Positions 56,242 to 64,000 of a stretch of 64,000 nt of DNA are shown in pieces. The DNA is from Thalassospira sp. MCCC 1A01428 (GTDB lineage: Bacteria > Pseudomonadota > Alphaproteobacteria > Rhodospirillales > Thalassospiraceae): NCBI RefSeq assembly GCF_002115825.1, contig NZ_JFJZ01000010.1, forward strand, positions 62,001 through 126,000, written 5' to 3'. Each line of letters opens with the position of its first letter. Positions within the stretch are counted from its first letter, which is position 1. The position numbers and the translations under genes were made by a program. The notes beneath the pieces were generated by a model, which saw nothing but the letters and a program-made list of their open reading frames with translations, was not told the origin of the DNA and made no database searches.

Positions 56242-57493
56242 TTAACCGCGCACCTTTTTTGCGAAAGATATAGCTCCAGGCCCATTGCACCAAAACCAGC
56301 GCCGGGGCCCGAATGCCGATCAGAAAATAAATATGGGCAAGGCCCCACACCCACCAGGCAAGGAAACCCTTTAATTTAAACCCGTTAAAATCAATAACAG
56401 CCCGGTGTCGGCCAATTGTCGCCAGATTACCCGCATGTTTATAGCTAAACGGTTCGCTATCCTGCCCTTTGATACGGTCAAGGATACGTTTACCAACATA
56501 TTTTCCCATTTGTTTGGCGGCCGGGGCAATGCCGGGCACCGTTTGCCCGTCTCGCCATTCCACATGGGCGGCATCCCCAATCACAAATGCATCGGCATGG
56601 CCGGGAATGGCAAGGTCAGGTGTAACCTCTACCCGGCCACCCCGGTCTGTCCTGGCACCAGTCCAGTCGGCCATATGGTCAACCTTGACCCCGGCCGCCC
56701 AAATGACATTGGCACTTTGAATAAATTCATCACCAATTTGAACACCTTGCGGGGTAATATCGCTGACCGGCTGATTTAAAATCACCTCAACCCCCAGCTT
56801 TTCCAGCGACTGGCGGGTATATTCGGACAAATCTTCGGGAAAAGCACCAAGCAAGCGCGGCGCGCCCTCGGCCAGAATTATACGTGCATCACGCGGGTCG
56901 ATACGGCGAAAATCGTGCGATAAAGCCTGCTTTGCCAATTCGGCAATGGCACCGGCCATTTCAACGCCGGTTGGCCCGCCCCCTACCACCACAAAATTCA
57001 TAAATTGCTGGCGGGTTTCTTCGTTTTCAGCATTTTCGGCCCGTTCAAACGCCAATAAAAGACGTTTGCGAATTTCGGTTGCCTCGCCGATGTTTTTTAA
57101 TCCCGGAGCCACCTTTTCCCAGTCATCATGCCCGAAATAGGATGTCGCAGCCCCGGTCGACAACACCAGATAATCATATTCCACCCGGTAATCACGCGCG
57201 ATAATGCTTTTGCCCGCCAGATCAATGCCTGTGACCTCGCCCAAAAATACCGAAACATTGGGGGTATGGCTAAAAATACTGCGAATGGGCCAGGCAATTT
57301 CGGCGGGCGACAAATCGGCTGTGGCAACCTGATATAACAGGGGCTGAAACAAGTGGTGGTTGCTGCGGTCAATCAGCACCACTTCGACCTCCTTGCCAAC
57401 CAGTTGACGCGCAACCGCAAGCCCGCCAAACCCCGCCCCAACAATAATTACGCGAGGTTTCTCGCCCGTTTTGGCAATTATTTTTCCCGGCAT
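56186..57493 (-). CDS. ndh: Type II NADH dehydrogenase (NDH-2)
   Basis: 435-residue membrane-associated flavoprotein passing electrons from NADH to quinone without pumping. It has FAD-binding VIIVGAGFGGLAVARQL, quinone-site-like HHLFQPLLYQVATADLSP, NADH-binding VVVGGGPTGVEMAGAIAEL and C-terminal FAD contact VIGDAAHVEW; a hydrophobic C-terminal segment (about 370-410) anchors it. Its 3' end overlaps the 3' end of the convergent epimerase gene by 56 bp. Confidence 0.93.
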   Translation of the reverse strand: MPGKIIAKTGEKPRVIIVGAGFGGLAVARQLVGKEVEVVLIDRSNHHLFQPLLYQVATADLSPAEIAWPIRSIFSHTPNVSVFLGEVTGIDLAGKSIIARDYRVEYDYLVLSTGAATSYFGHDDWEKVAPGLKNIGEATEIRKRLLLAFERAENAENEETRQQFMNFVVVGGGPTGVEMAGAIAELAKQALSHDFRRIDPRDARIILAEGAPRLLGAFPEDLSEYTRQSLEKLGVEVILNQPVSDITPQGVQIGDEFIQSANVIWAAGVKVDHMADWTGARTDRGGRVEVTPDLAIPGHADAFVIGDAAHVEWRDGQTVPGIAPAAKQMGKYVGKRILDRIKGQDSEPFSYKHAGNLATIGRHRAVIDFNGFKLKGFLAWWVWGLAHIYFLIGIRAPALVLVQWAWSYIFRKKGARLIIGPVEPDPEKADMYRQN

Positions 57494-57704
57494 TTTATCA
57501 ACACTCCATCACGGACCCGACCCCATGATGTATCGAAATACAGCATAGCATTTCGCATGGTCCCCATACAAACGCCTGAAAGCAATGACAGTTCCGCCTG
57601 TGACGCAGGTAACATTTGCCATACGTCACCTACCGCGCAGGACAAGACAAAACTTTGCTGATATAAACACTCCCGTCGCAGATATCGTAAAACAGGGCCT
57701 TGTC

Positions 57705-58133
57705 ATGACTGATCCTTTTCGCTTGCATCCGCAACTGGCCGCCGACACCGATCTGGTAACCGAAGGGCCGCTGTCGCGTATTTTAATGATGAATGATGCC
57801 CGTTATCCGTGGTTGGTTTTGGTGCCACGTCGCAACGACCTGGTCGATTACGACGACCTGACCGCCGACGAACGCGAGATGCTCGGGCACGAATGTGCCG
57901 AAACATCCAAAACCCTGAAGCGCCTGTTTAACGCCAATAAAACCAACGTTGCGATGCTGGGCAATATGGTGCCACAACTTCATTGCCACGTTGTTGCACG
58001 CTTTCCCGATGATCCCGCCTGGCCCGGCCCGATCTGGGGTGTCGGTCAATCGCTTCCATTTCGTGAAGACGATGCCAGAGACCGCCTTTCGGCCCTGCGC
58101 GCCGACCTGATTTCAGCGTTCCGTCACAACTGA
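57705..58133 (+). CDS. HIT-family hydrolase-like protein
   Basis: 142 residues from ATG 57705; an earlier opening is rejected. The histidine triad region reads PQLHCHVVARFPDDPAWPGPIWG, so the first His of the usual HxHxHxx is Gln while the other two are kept. The middle catalytic His is therefore present. Further family features are LSRILMMNDARYPWLVLVPR and NVAMLGNMVPQ. Likely a nucleotidyl hydrolase of the Ap4A/HINT type. It lies 83 bp before hemN on the same strand. Confidence 0.88.
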   Translation: MTDPFRLHPQLAADTDLVTEGPLSRILMMNDARYPWLVLVPRRNDLVDYDDLTADEREMLGHECAETSKTLKRLFNANKTNVAMLGNMVPQLHCHVVARFPDDPAWPGPIWGVGQSLPFREDDARDRLSALRADLISAFRHN

Positions 58134-58141
58134 ACCAGATC

Positions 58142-58155
58142 TTGACGCACATCAA
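58142..58155. promoter_or_regulatory. FNR/CRP-type box upstream of hemN
   Basis: TTGAC-GCAC-ATCAA, one base from the FNR consensus TTGAT-N4-ATCAA. If it acts as a class II site at -41.5, transcription would begin near 58190, which favours the ATG at 58216 as the hemN start. Confidence 0.6.
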
Positions 58156-58215
58156 GGCGGTGGATTTGGAATAATGCAAAAAACGCTTCATCACATTGAT
58201 GAGGCCATATTCGCC

Positions 58216-59568
58216 ATGACATCCACCGCCCTGCATCAGAAATACGACTTGCGCCTGCCGCGCTATACCAGCTATCCGACCGCCCCGCATTTCAGCCCGG
58301 CCGTCAATGGTGTGGTTTACCGGCGCTGGTTATCGGAACTGGACCAAAACCAGCCCCTGTCACTTTATTTCCATGTGCCCTATTGCGAGGAAATGTGCTG
58401 GTTCTGTGGCTGCAACACCAAAATTACCAAGCATTACGGCCCCGTGGGTAGCTATGTTGATGTGCTGCGCGCCGAAATTAAAAATGTGCTATCGGCCCTG
58501 CCGGGCAAATACCCGGTTGCCCATATTCATTTTGGCGGTGGCAGCCCCACCATTCTAAGTGCCGATGACCTGCGCAATATTATGGGTGATATTGCGCAGG
58601 GCTTCGCCATTTTGCCTGATGCCGAAATTGCCATTGAAATGGACCCGCGCACCGCCAAGCCCGACTTTATGGATGCAATGCGCGATTGCGGCTTTACCCG
58701 ATCCAGCATCGGGGTACAGGATTTTAACGACACCGTGCAAAAGGCGGTAAACCGCGTGCAGTCGTTTGAACTGGTTGCAGGTGTGATTGCAGGATTGCGC
58801 GAACGCGGCATGACCGGCATCAATGTTGATTTGATGTATGGGTTGCCGTTTCAAACCATCGATGGCGTAATGGATACCGTTGATAAAACTGTAACCCTGA
58901 ACCCCGACCGTTTATCGGTGTTTGGTTATGCCCATGTACCCTGGATGAAAAAACACCAAAACCTGATCCCGACCGAAGCCCTGCCCGGCACATCGGAACG
59001 GTGGGCGCAATATGACGCCATTCAGAAACGCCTGTCCGAACACGGATATGTTGCCATCGGACTGGACCATTTCGCCCGCGCCGACGATGAAATGGCCCAG
59101 GCCATGCTGGCAGGTGATTTGCACCGGAATTTCCAGGGCTACACAACAGATCGCGCCGAAGCGCTGATTGGCATGGGCCCGTCGGCGATTTCGTCGCTGC
59201 CACAAGGATATGCCCAAAACGACCCGGCTTTGGCCCGCTGGAAACGCTGCGTTGAAGATGGCCTGATGGCCATTGAAAAAGGCATCGCCATTACCGACGA
59301 AGACCGCATCCGCCGTGATGTGATCAACGAACTGATGTGCCATCTTTCGGTCGATTTGGATGAAGTTTGCCGTACGCATAACGTGCCTGTATCACGCTTT
59401 GCTACGGAACTTGATCAAATCCGTAAAATGGCAGTCGATGACATTGCAACGGTTTGCTGCAACACCATCACCGTAACACCAACCGGCCGACCGCTGGTCC
59501 GTGCGGTATGTGCCGTGTTTGACACATTTCTGGATCACAGTGCAAACCGCCATTCGCAGGCCGTGTAA
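58216..59568 (+). CDS. hemN: Oxygen-independent coproporphyrinogen III oxidase HemN
   Basis: Radical-SAM enzyme of anaerobic haem synthesis, 450 residues from ATG 58216. An ATG at 58174 would give 464, but the FNR-type box and the family start favour the shorter form. The 4Fe-4S/SAM motif CEEMCWFCGC is intact (CxxxCxxC). YTSYPTAPHF near the N-terminus, HFGGGSPT and GYTTDRAEALIGMGPSAIS are hallmark HemN segments. An FNR-type box directly upstream implies anaerobic induction. Confidence 0.94.
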   Translation: MTSTALHQKYDLRLPRYTSYPTAPHFSPAVNGVVYRRWLSELDQNQPLSLYFHVPYCEEMCWFCGCNTKITKHYGPVGSYVDVLRAEIKNVLSALPGKYPVAHIHFGGGSPTILSADDLRNIMGDIAQGFAILPDAEIAIEMDPRTAKPDFMDAMRDCGFTRSSIGVQDFNDTVQKAVNRVQSFELVAGVIAGLRERGMTGINVDLMYGLPFQTIDGVMDTVDKTVTLNPDRLSVFGYAHVPWMKKHQNLIPTEALPGTSERWAQYDAIQKRLSEHGYVAIGLDHFARADDEMAQAMLAGDLHRNFQGYTTDRAEALIGMGPSAISSLPQGYAQNDPALARWKRCVEDGLMAIEKGIAITDEDRIRRDVINELMCHLSVDLDEVCRTHNVPVSRFATELDQIRKMAVDDIATVCCNTITVTPTGRPLVRAVCAVFDTFLDHSANRHSQAV

Positions 59569-59592
59569 TATTATAATCTGACCATCATAAAC

Positions 59593-59630
59593 AAAACCGG
59601 GGCTGACATGTGGTTGTCGGCCCCTGTTTT
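59593..59630. terminator. Bidirectional terminator between hemN and the nitronate monooxygenase gene
   Basis: 16-bp stem (AAAACCGGGGCTGACA / TGTCGGCCCCTGTTTT, one mismatch and one G-U) flanked by A and T runs. Confidence 0.85.
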
Positions 59631-59697
59631 ATTCCAGATGAATATGCTAGGGCACAGATTATATAAACAGCTGTGACCAGCACCCTCCCGGTGTCTG

Positions 59698-60759
59698 TTA
59701 CATCCGCACCGACGCCGCGTCTTCAATCTCGCGCGCCAGCGTCGCTACAAGCTCGGCTGCTGGCAAAGCGCGCGAAAGTGGTGCCCCCTGACCGGCCCAC
59801 TGCGCACCAAAACCATATTCACCTTGGGCTTTGCCTGCCGCATTCAGGGCTTTTCCCGCGTCATAGGCAATTGGGTATTCCGGCACGACCTGATCGCAGG
59901 CACTTTCGTGCAACGCTGTAAACCGGTTGGCAAGGGCGCGCGCCGGACGCCCGGAAATGATCGACGTTAACCGGGTATGGAAAGCACCCGGACCACCCAG
60001 CGCCCGGCGATAGGCATCGTCCGCCGCCGATTCAGGGCATCGAATAAAGGCTGTGCCGATCTGGGCCGCAATCGCCCCAAGGTCAAGTGCCGCCGCAATA
60101 CCGGCCCCGTCCATAATGCCCCCCGCGGCCACAACCGGCACCTTGCAGTGGCGCACCAATAAACGTGTCAAAGCAAAGGTGCCCAAACCTTCATCATATA
60201 CCGCAGGATCAAAAATACCGCGGTGTCCACCCGCCTCAATACCTTGGGCAACAATCACATCAACACCTGCCGCCTCTATTTTTCGGGCTTCATCCAGGCT
60301 TGTCGCCGTCGCCAACAACGTAATTCCCGCCTGTTTTAATGCGGCAATGGCCCCGGCTGCCGGCAAACCAAAATGGAAACTGACGACCGCGGGTTTGACC
60401 TCTAACAGCAACGACAGCATATCGGGATCATCAATAAAGCTTTTGTAAATTGTGCGTAACCGGGCGGGTGGTTCAGCGTCAAATTCGGCAAATACCGGTT
60501 TTAGGTATTCAAGCCAGGCAGCTTCATTTTCCGGGCTTGCCTTTGCCGTCTTATGCGCAAAAACATTAACGTTAAAAGCCCGGTCTGTTCGGCTTTTTAC
60601 CTCGTCGATCATATTTCGGGCACCATCTGCATTGGTTGCCCCCACACCAATAGATCCAAGCCCGCCCGCGTTGCACACTTCCGCCGCCATCATCGGTGTT
60701 GAAACACCTGCCATCGGGGCCTGAATAATAGGCAAAGCAATATCCAACCTGTGTAGCAT
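59698..60759 (-). CDS. Nitronate monooxygenase (NPD family)
   Basis: 353-residue FMN TIM barrel oxidising alkyl nitronates. [47 protein letters not shown] (catalytic His), [33 protein letters not shown] and [14 protein letters not shown] are class I NMO motifs. It is divergent from a LysR gene with duplicated operator-like sites between them, implying specific control. Some family members act on propionate-3-nitronate or are quinone reductases. Confidence 0.9.
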   Translation of the reverse strand: MLHRLDIALPIIQAPMAGVSTPMMAAEVCNAGGLGSIGVGATNADGARNMIDEVKSRTDRAFNVNVFAHKTAKASPENEAAWLEYLKPVFAEFDAEPPARLRTIYKSFIDDPDMLSLLLEVKPAVVSFHFGLPAAGAIAALKQAGITLLATATSLDEARKIEAAGVDVIVAQGIEAGGHRGIFDPAVYDEGLGTFALTRLLVRHCKVPVVAAGGIMDGAGIAAALDLGAIAAQIGTAFIRCPESAADDAYRRALGGPGAFHTRLTSIISGRPARALANRFTALHESACDQVVPEYPIAYDAGKALNAAGKAQGEYGFGAQWAGQGAPLSRALPAAELVATLAREIEDAASVRM

Positions 60760-60850
60760 TGTGTTGTCTCCTTGGCTGTTTGCACATCATTGGCAACGGC
60801 CCGAAATCGGCCCTTTTGATCATCATTCCAGCTATAACTGACACAAACTA

Positions 60851-60898
60851 ATTCTCAAATAAAGAATTTATTGTTGTATTTATTCCCTTATTAAGAAT
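60851..60898. promoter_or_regulatory. Two ATTC-N9-GAAT operator-like sites 31 bp apart
   Basis: ATTC-N9-GAAT at 60851-60867 and again at 60882-60898, in the divergent region between the nitronate monooxygenase and LysR genes. LysR proteins bind T-N11-A dyads, and three-turn spacing of two sites is typical of their tetrameric binding. Confidence 0.6.
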
Positions 60899-60935
60899 AT
60901 AAAATCCGGATCGATCCTGCAACGGAGAAGTTTTT

Positions 60936-61823
60936 ATGGATATCGCCTCGCTTGCGGTTTTTCGCACTGTCGCCCGCGAACAGGGCATCACACGCGCGGC
61001 CGAACTTCTTGGTCGCGTGCCCTCAAACGTCACAACCCGTATTCAGCAACTTGAAACCGAAATCGGCGTTGCCCTGTTTCAACGCGACAAAAAACGTATG
61101 ATTTTAACCGGCGAAGGTCTGACTTTTCTGGACTATGCCGAACGCATCCTTAACCTGGCCGACGAAGCCCGGCAGCTTGTAAACCCGGCAGCACCGGTTG
61201 GCACCCTGCGTGTCGGATCAATGGAAAGCACAGTCGCAAGTCGCCTGCCCGTCCCGTTAGCGACATTCAACAAAAACTGGCCGCAGGTTACGATCGAACT
61301 TTCAACCGCACCAACCCGCCAGCTGATCACAGCCTTGCAGGCCCATCATATTGATTGCGCCCTTATTGCTGTTCCGTCTGGCGAATGGTGGCTTGGCCAG
61401 GCTGAGCTCGACAAAGTCCCTGTTTTTCGCGAAGAACTGGTACTGCTTTTGCCGCCGGGCCACCCCGACATTGAACACGCAACAGACATTGAGCCGAAGG
61501 CTTTGGCCGCTTTTGCACCGGGCTGCACCTATCGGATGCTGGCCGAGGAATGGTTAACCCAATTTGGGTCGCGCAAAGCCCATTTCACCATTCAGGAAGT
61601 TAATTCCTATCATGCGATGTTTGCCTGCACCGCAGCAGGATCCTGCGTTAGCATCATGCCGCGCAGCGTTGTCAATTTGATCAACCATTTGGGCGACGTC
61701 AAACAACATCCGCTTACAACGGTCGATACCTATCTTGCCTCGCGCCCGGGTTTTTCCACCCCGGCATTTGTCGAGTTTCAAAAAACCCTTAGCGCGAGTA
61801 CCGATTTTAAAGGCGAAGCCTGA
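60936..61823 (+). CDS. LysR-family regulator of the nitronate monooxygenase gene (inferred)
   Basis: 295 residues. DIASLAVFRTVAREQGITRAAELLGRVPSNVTTRIQQLETEIGVALFQRDKKRMILTGEG is the helix-turn-helix and linker; the effector domain resembles the PtxR/ArgP-like group. GGAGAAG precedes ATG 60936. It is divergent from nitronate monooxygenase with the double dyad between, so autoregulation plus activation of that gene is the likely arrangement. Confidence 0.92.
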   Translation: MDIASLAVFRTVAREQGITRAAELLGRVPSNVTTRIQQLETEIGVALFQRDKKRMILTGEGLTFLDYAERILNLADEARQLVNPAAPVGTLRVGSMESTVASRLPVPLATFNKNWPQVTIELSTAPTRQLITALQAHHIDCALIAVPSGEWWLGQAELDKVPVFREELVLLLPPGHPDIEHATDIEPKALAAFAPGCTYRMLAEEWLTQFGSRKAHFTIQEVNSYHAMFACTAAGSCVSIMPRSVVNLINHLGDVKQHPLTTVDTYLASRPGFSTPAFVEFQKTLSASTDFKGEA

Positions 61824-61955
61824 AGCAAAACCGTCGTCATAACGCCAACCAGCCGCCCGCCAATGCGCGCGAAATGTGGTGTCCGTGCTTGATACATTCC
61901 CACACCGTGGTGCAGCCGCCATTCACAGCCAACCCGCACAGAACACAAAAAACAA

Positions 61956-61983
61956 GGACTGGCAGCACTTAAGCTGCCAGTCC
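61956..61983 (-). terminator. Terminator downstream of the aldo/keto reductase gene
   Basis: Perfect 11-bp stem GGACTGGCAGC / GCTGCCAGTCC with a 6-base loop; on the minus strand it runs into TTGTTTTTTG. Confidence 0.85.
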
Positions 61984-62008
61984 CCGAAGCCTGATTGCCT
62001 GGGGCAAA

Positions 62009-62836
62009 TCAGTTATCCCAAACCGGAGCAAGTCCGTCGGGACTGACAATTCGGCCATCGGGCCGTGCCAGTGCCGATATCGCCTGCATATCGGCTGTCG
62101 AAATTTCAAAATCAAAGATATCGAAATTTTCCACCACGCGTTTCTCGCCCACGGTTTTGGAAAGTGCAATCAGGCCATCTTGCTGGATCACCCAGCGCAG
62201 AACAATCTGCGCAACGGATTTTCCATATTTGGCCCCAAGTTCCTTCAAAACATCGTCTTCAAACACCTTGCCATCGGCCATGGCGTAATAAGATGTAATC
62301 GACATTCCTGTCTCTTTTGCGGCAGAAATCACTTTTGACTGATCAATATAGGGATGAACCTCGATCTGGTTGGTCACAATCGGGGCATCGCTCAGGGCAA
62401 CGGCATCCGCCATTAATCGGGTGCTGTAATTACTAACCCCGATATGACGCACTTTACCGGCCTTGCGCACTTCGTTAAGCGCGCCGATCTGCTCAGCCAG
62501 GGGCACTTCCATTTTCGGCCAATGCAACAGCAACAGATCAACATAGTCGGTTTTCAGCTTTTTCAGGCTTTCCTCGACCGATGCGATAAAATCATCATGG
62601 CGAAATTTATCGACCCACACCTTGGTGGTCAGGAAAATATCGTGGCGCGACACGGATGACCCGGCAATAGCACTGCCAACTTCGGCTTCATTGCCATAAA
62701 TCTGCGCGGTGTCGATGTGGCGAAAGCCAACTTCAAGTGCCTTGGGTACAATGCGCAACACGTCTTCGCCCGGCATCCGAAATGTACCAAAGCCCAAAGC
62801 AGGAATATCGGCACCATTGGCTTTTACGTTATGCAT
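62009..62836 (-). CDS. Aldo/keto reductase
   Basis: 275-residue NADPH-dependent TIM barrel. The start is ATG 62836 with AAGGAG just before it; the 62959 opening is too long. FRHIDTAQIYGNE (Asp and Tyr of the active site), FLTTKVW (Lys), LLLLHWP (His), IGVSNYS and the C-terminal IALSKTVGEKRVVENFDIFDFEIS (coenzyme) are intact. It resembles 2,5-diketo-gluconate reductase-type enzymes with broad carbonyl substrates. Confidence 0.92.
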   Translation of the reverse strand: MHNVKANGADIPALGFGTFRMPGEDVLRIVPKALEVGFRHIDTAQIYGNEAEVGSAIAGSSVSRHDIFLTTKVWVDKFRHDDFIASVEESLKKLKTDYVDLLLLHWPKMEVPLAEQIGALNEVRKAGKVRHIGVSNYSTRLMADAVALSDAPIVTNQIEVHPYIDQSKVISAAKETGMSITSYYAMADGKVFEDDVLKELGAKYGKSVAQIVLRWVIQQDGLIALSKTVGEKRVVENFDIFDFEISTADMQAISALARPDGRIVSPDGLAPVWDN

Positions 62837-62989
62837 CCATAGTCTCCTTGTTGATTTTTTCGCGGTATATCGCCCGCTTGTTTTCAACCCGAAATCTATG
62901 TCTGTTCTGAAATCATGCAAGGAAGAAGCCTGCGAATTAAATTCCAAGCTGTCGATCATCCGCCACGCGGCACAATGTCACACTGTGCA

Positions 62990-64000
62990 TCAGCCCCGCT
63001 CACCGATCAATTCAAGGCAGCGCTGGGCAACTAAGCGTGCCGGCTGCAGGGACGGATGGCGAAAGGCTTCCAGCCTCGTCACTGACGGCACGTCATTCAC
63101 GGGCAGTTCCCCTACTGCCAATGGCCGGGCAAACCCGCGATCAAACAGGTTTTGATGCAAACGACGATGACGCGGGGCGGCAATACCATCCGGGGCATAA
63201 ATATAAACTCCACCCAGGGCTGCACAGGCCTCACAGCACATTGAAACGGAATCACCCGTAACAATCAAAATATCGGCCAGTGCCAAAAACCCGAAATAAG
63301 GGTTGTCTTCGGTACTGTTCCAGCCATGCAAATGAAATGGCACATGTGCCTTTTCCAGCAATTCTGCAATCAGGGCTTCATTTTCGCGCCCGGTACGGCG
63401 ACTGGTCGTCACCAGCAACGATCCGCCATTATAACGTGCAGCATTAATGGCGGTTTCGGTCACATCACGGGCCATGGCGGCAGTAAACCTGGTTTTTTTG
63501 GTGCTGCCGCCCACAATCAGGGCAATCAACGGGCGCGGCATCCCCTGAAACTTCCCCTGCCATGCCTTGCCTTCCAGCACCAGCCGGGTTTCACTGATGC
63601 GATGGGGCGCACCGGGAATCTCCAGTACATTTTCGGCGGGCCTCACGCCGTCATGGGCGGGAACGGCGATAAGGTCAAATTCCCTTTCACCACCATCGGG
63701 CCGCATGATCTGGCAAATCCGGGTTTTACCGCCGCTTTGCCGCTTGATCCAGCGCGCCACCGGGGCTGTTCTGCGGCCGGCAGCAATAACCAGATCGGGC
63801 CATGGTGCCTGCAATTTTTCGCGGGATCGCGGGGTTACACCCAGCAAGGATGCCCGGCGAATGAAATTGGGCAATCGCGCAGCCCCGCCATAGGAAATGT
63901 CGATACGCTTAAACGGGCATGCCATGGCTTCGGCCACCCCAACCGCCTGATTGACATTGCCGGGCCGATCATCAGCCAAAACCCAAATCCGGTTTTGGCC
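62990..64000 (-). CDS. ELM1/DUF1022 family protein (5' end outside window)
   Basis: The frame is open from the stop at 62990 to position 64000, where it reads RIWVLADDRPGNVNQAVGVAEA, so the start lies beyond the edge. 336 residues are visible. LVIAAGRRTAPVARWIKR, ICQIMRPDGG, IVGGSTKKTRF, LLVTTSRRTGRENEALI and DILIVTGDSVSMCCEACA are the family blocks and recall a glycosyltransferase GT-B fold. The family takes its name from plant mitochondrial fission factors; its bacterial function is unproven and may be in envelope glycan metabolism. Confidence 0.87.
   Translation of the reverse strand, partial: GQNRIWVLADDRPGNVNQAVGVAEAMACPFKRIDISYGGAARLPNFIRRASLLGVTPRSREKLQAPWPDLVIAAGRRTAPVARWIKRQSGGKTRICQIMRPDGGEREFDLIAVPAHDGVRPAENVLEIPGAPHRISETRLVLEGKAWQGKFQGMPRPLIALIVGGSTKKTRFTAAMARDVTETAINAARYNGGSLLVTTSRRTGRENEALIAELLEKAHVPFHLHGWNSTEDNPYFGFLALADILIVTGDSVSMCCEACAALGGVYIYAPDGIAAPRHRRLHQNLFDRGFARPLAVGELPVNDVPSVTRLEAFRHPSLQPARLVAQRCLELIGERG

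Noticed and set aside
1-64000. Mobile elements, prophage, CRISPR arrays, rRNA and tRNA genes
   Set aside because: No transposase, integrase, phage structural gene, spaced direct-repeat array or rRNA/tRNA signature was seen anywhere in the window.

Overview
The window looks like a piece of an alphaproteobacterial chromosome. GC content is moderate, AT-rich intergenic gaps carry clear rho-independent terminators, and several gene orders are typical of the class: ruvC-ruvA-ruvB-ybgC-tolQ-tolR-tolA-tolB, and DUF4164-zapA-(6S RNA)-ymdB. MmcB and DUF2312 genes are also alphaproteobacterial markers. A marine Rhodospirillales member such as Thalassospira is my best guess; that is inference from gene content, not a database match. 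No rRNA or tRNA gene, CRISPR array, insertion sequence, phage gene or integrase is visible.

Layout. Positions 1-6650 (minus): Holliday-junction resolution genes coupled to the Tol-Pal envelope motor, with tolB running off the left edge. 6729-7475: the yebC regulator. 8025-16040 (plus): three tandem paralogous chemoreceptors, each followed by or close to its own terminator. 16156-19093 (minus): a PCu(A)C-like periplasmic protein, Cox11 and the Mn/Fe transporter MntH. 19442-20359: an AraC regulator with a strong upstream inverted repeat. 20694-22485 (minus): ymdB, a candidate 6S RNA, zapA and a coiled-coil protein. 22753-27149 (plus): transketolase, GAPDH, a hypothetical gene and thiE. 27252-29545: a LysR regulator and an MFS exporter. 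29738-31166: efp and suhB.

31407-36443 (plus): a three-gene envelope cassette (OmpA-like periplasmic protein, MotA/TolQ-like channel, MotB-like peptidoglycan-binding stator) followed by a lipoprotein. I consider the cassette the most interesting under-described system here. It is a second proton-channel system, separate from the Tol system at the left end. 36962-39574: a DUF2628-like membrane protein, a glycine/alanine-rich stress-type protein and a BenE transporter. 39629-43897: a VOC protein and a giant fused indolepyruvate:ferredoxin oxidoreductase. 43972-46866 (minus): mmcB, DUF2312, a carboxylate-amine ligase and an N-formylglutamate amidohydrolase.

46867-52224: a glyoxylate/glycerate-type cluster (GntR regulator, glycerate 2-kinase, CHASE3 chemoreceptor, hydroxypyruvate isomerase). 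52395-61823: mostly LysR-controlled redox genes (azoreductase, NAD(P)-dependent epimerase, nitronate monooxygenase), plus type II NADH dehydrogenase, a HIT protein and hemN with an FNR/CRP-type box. 62009-64000 (minus): an aldo/keto reductase and an ELM1-family protein cut by the right edge.

Most functional calls rest on recognisable family motifs read in the translations. Promoter and operator calls are pattern-based and less certain. Start codons were moved where a ribosome binding site or family N-terminus argued for it, and each change is stated in the entry.
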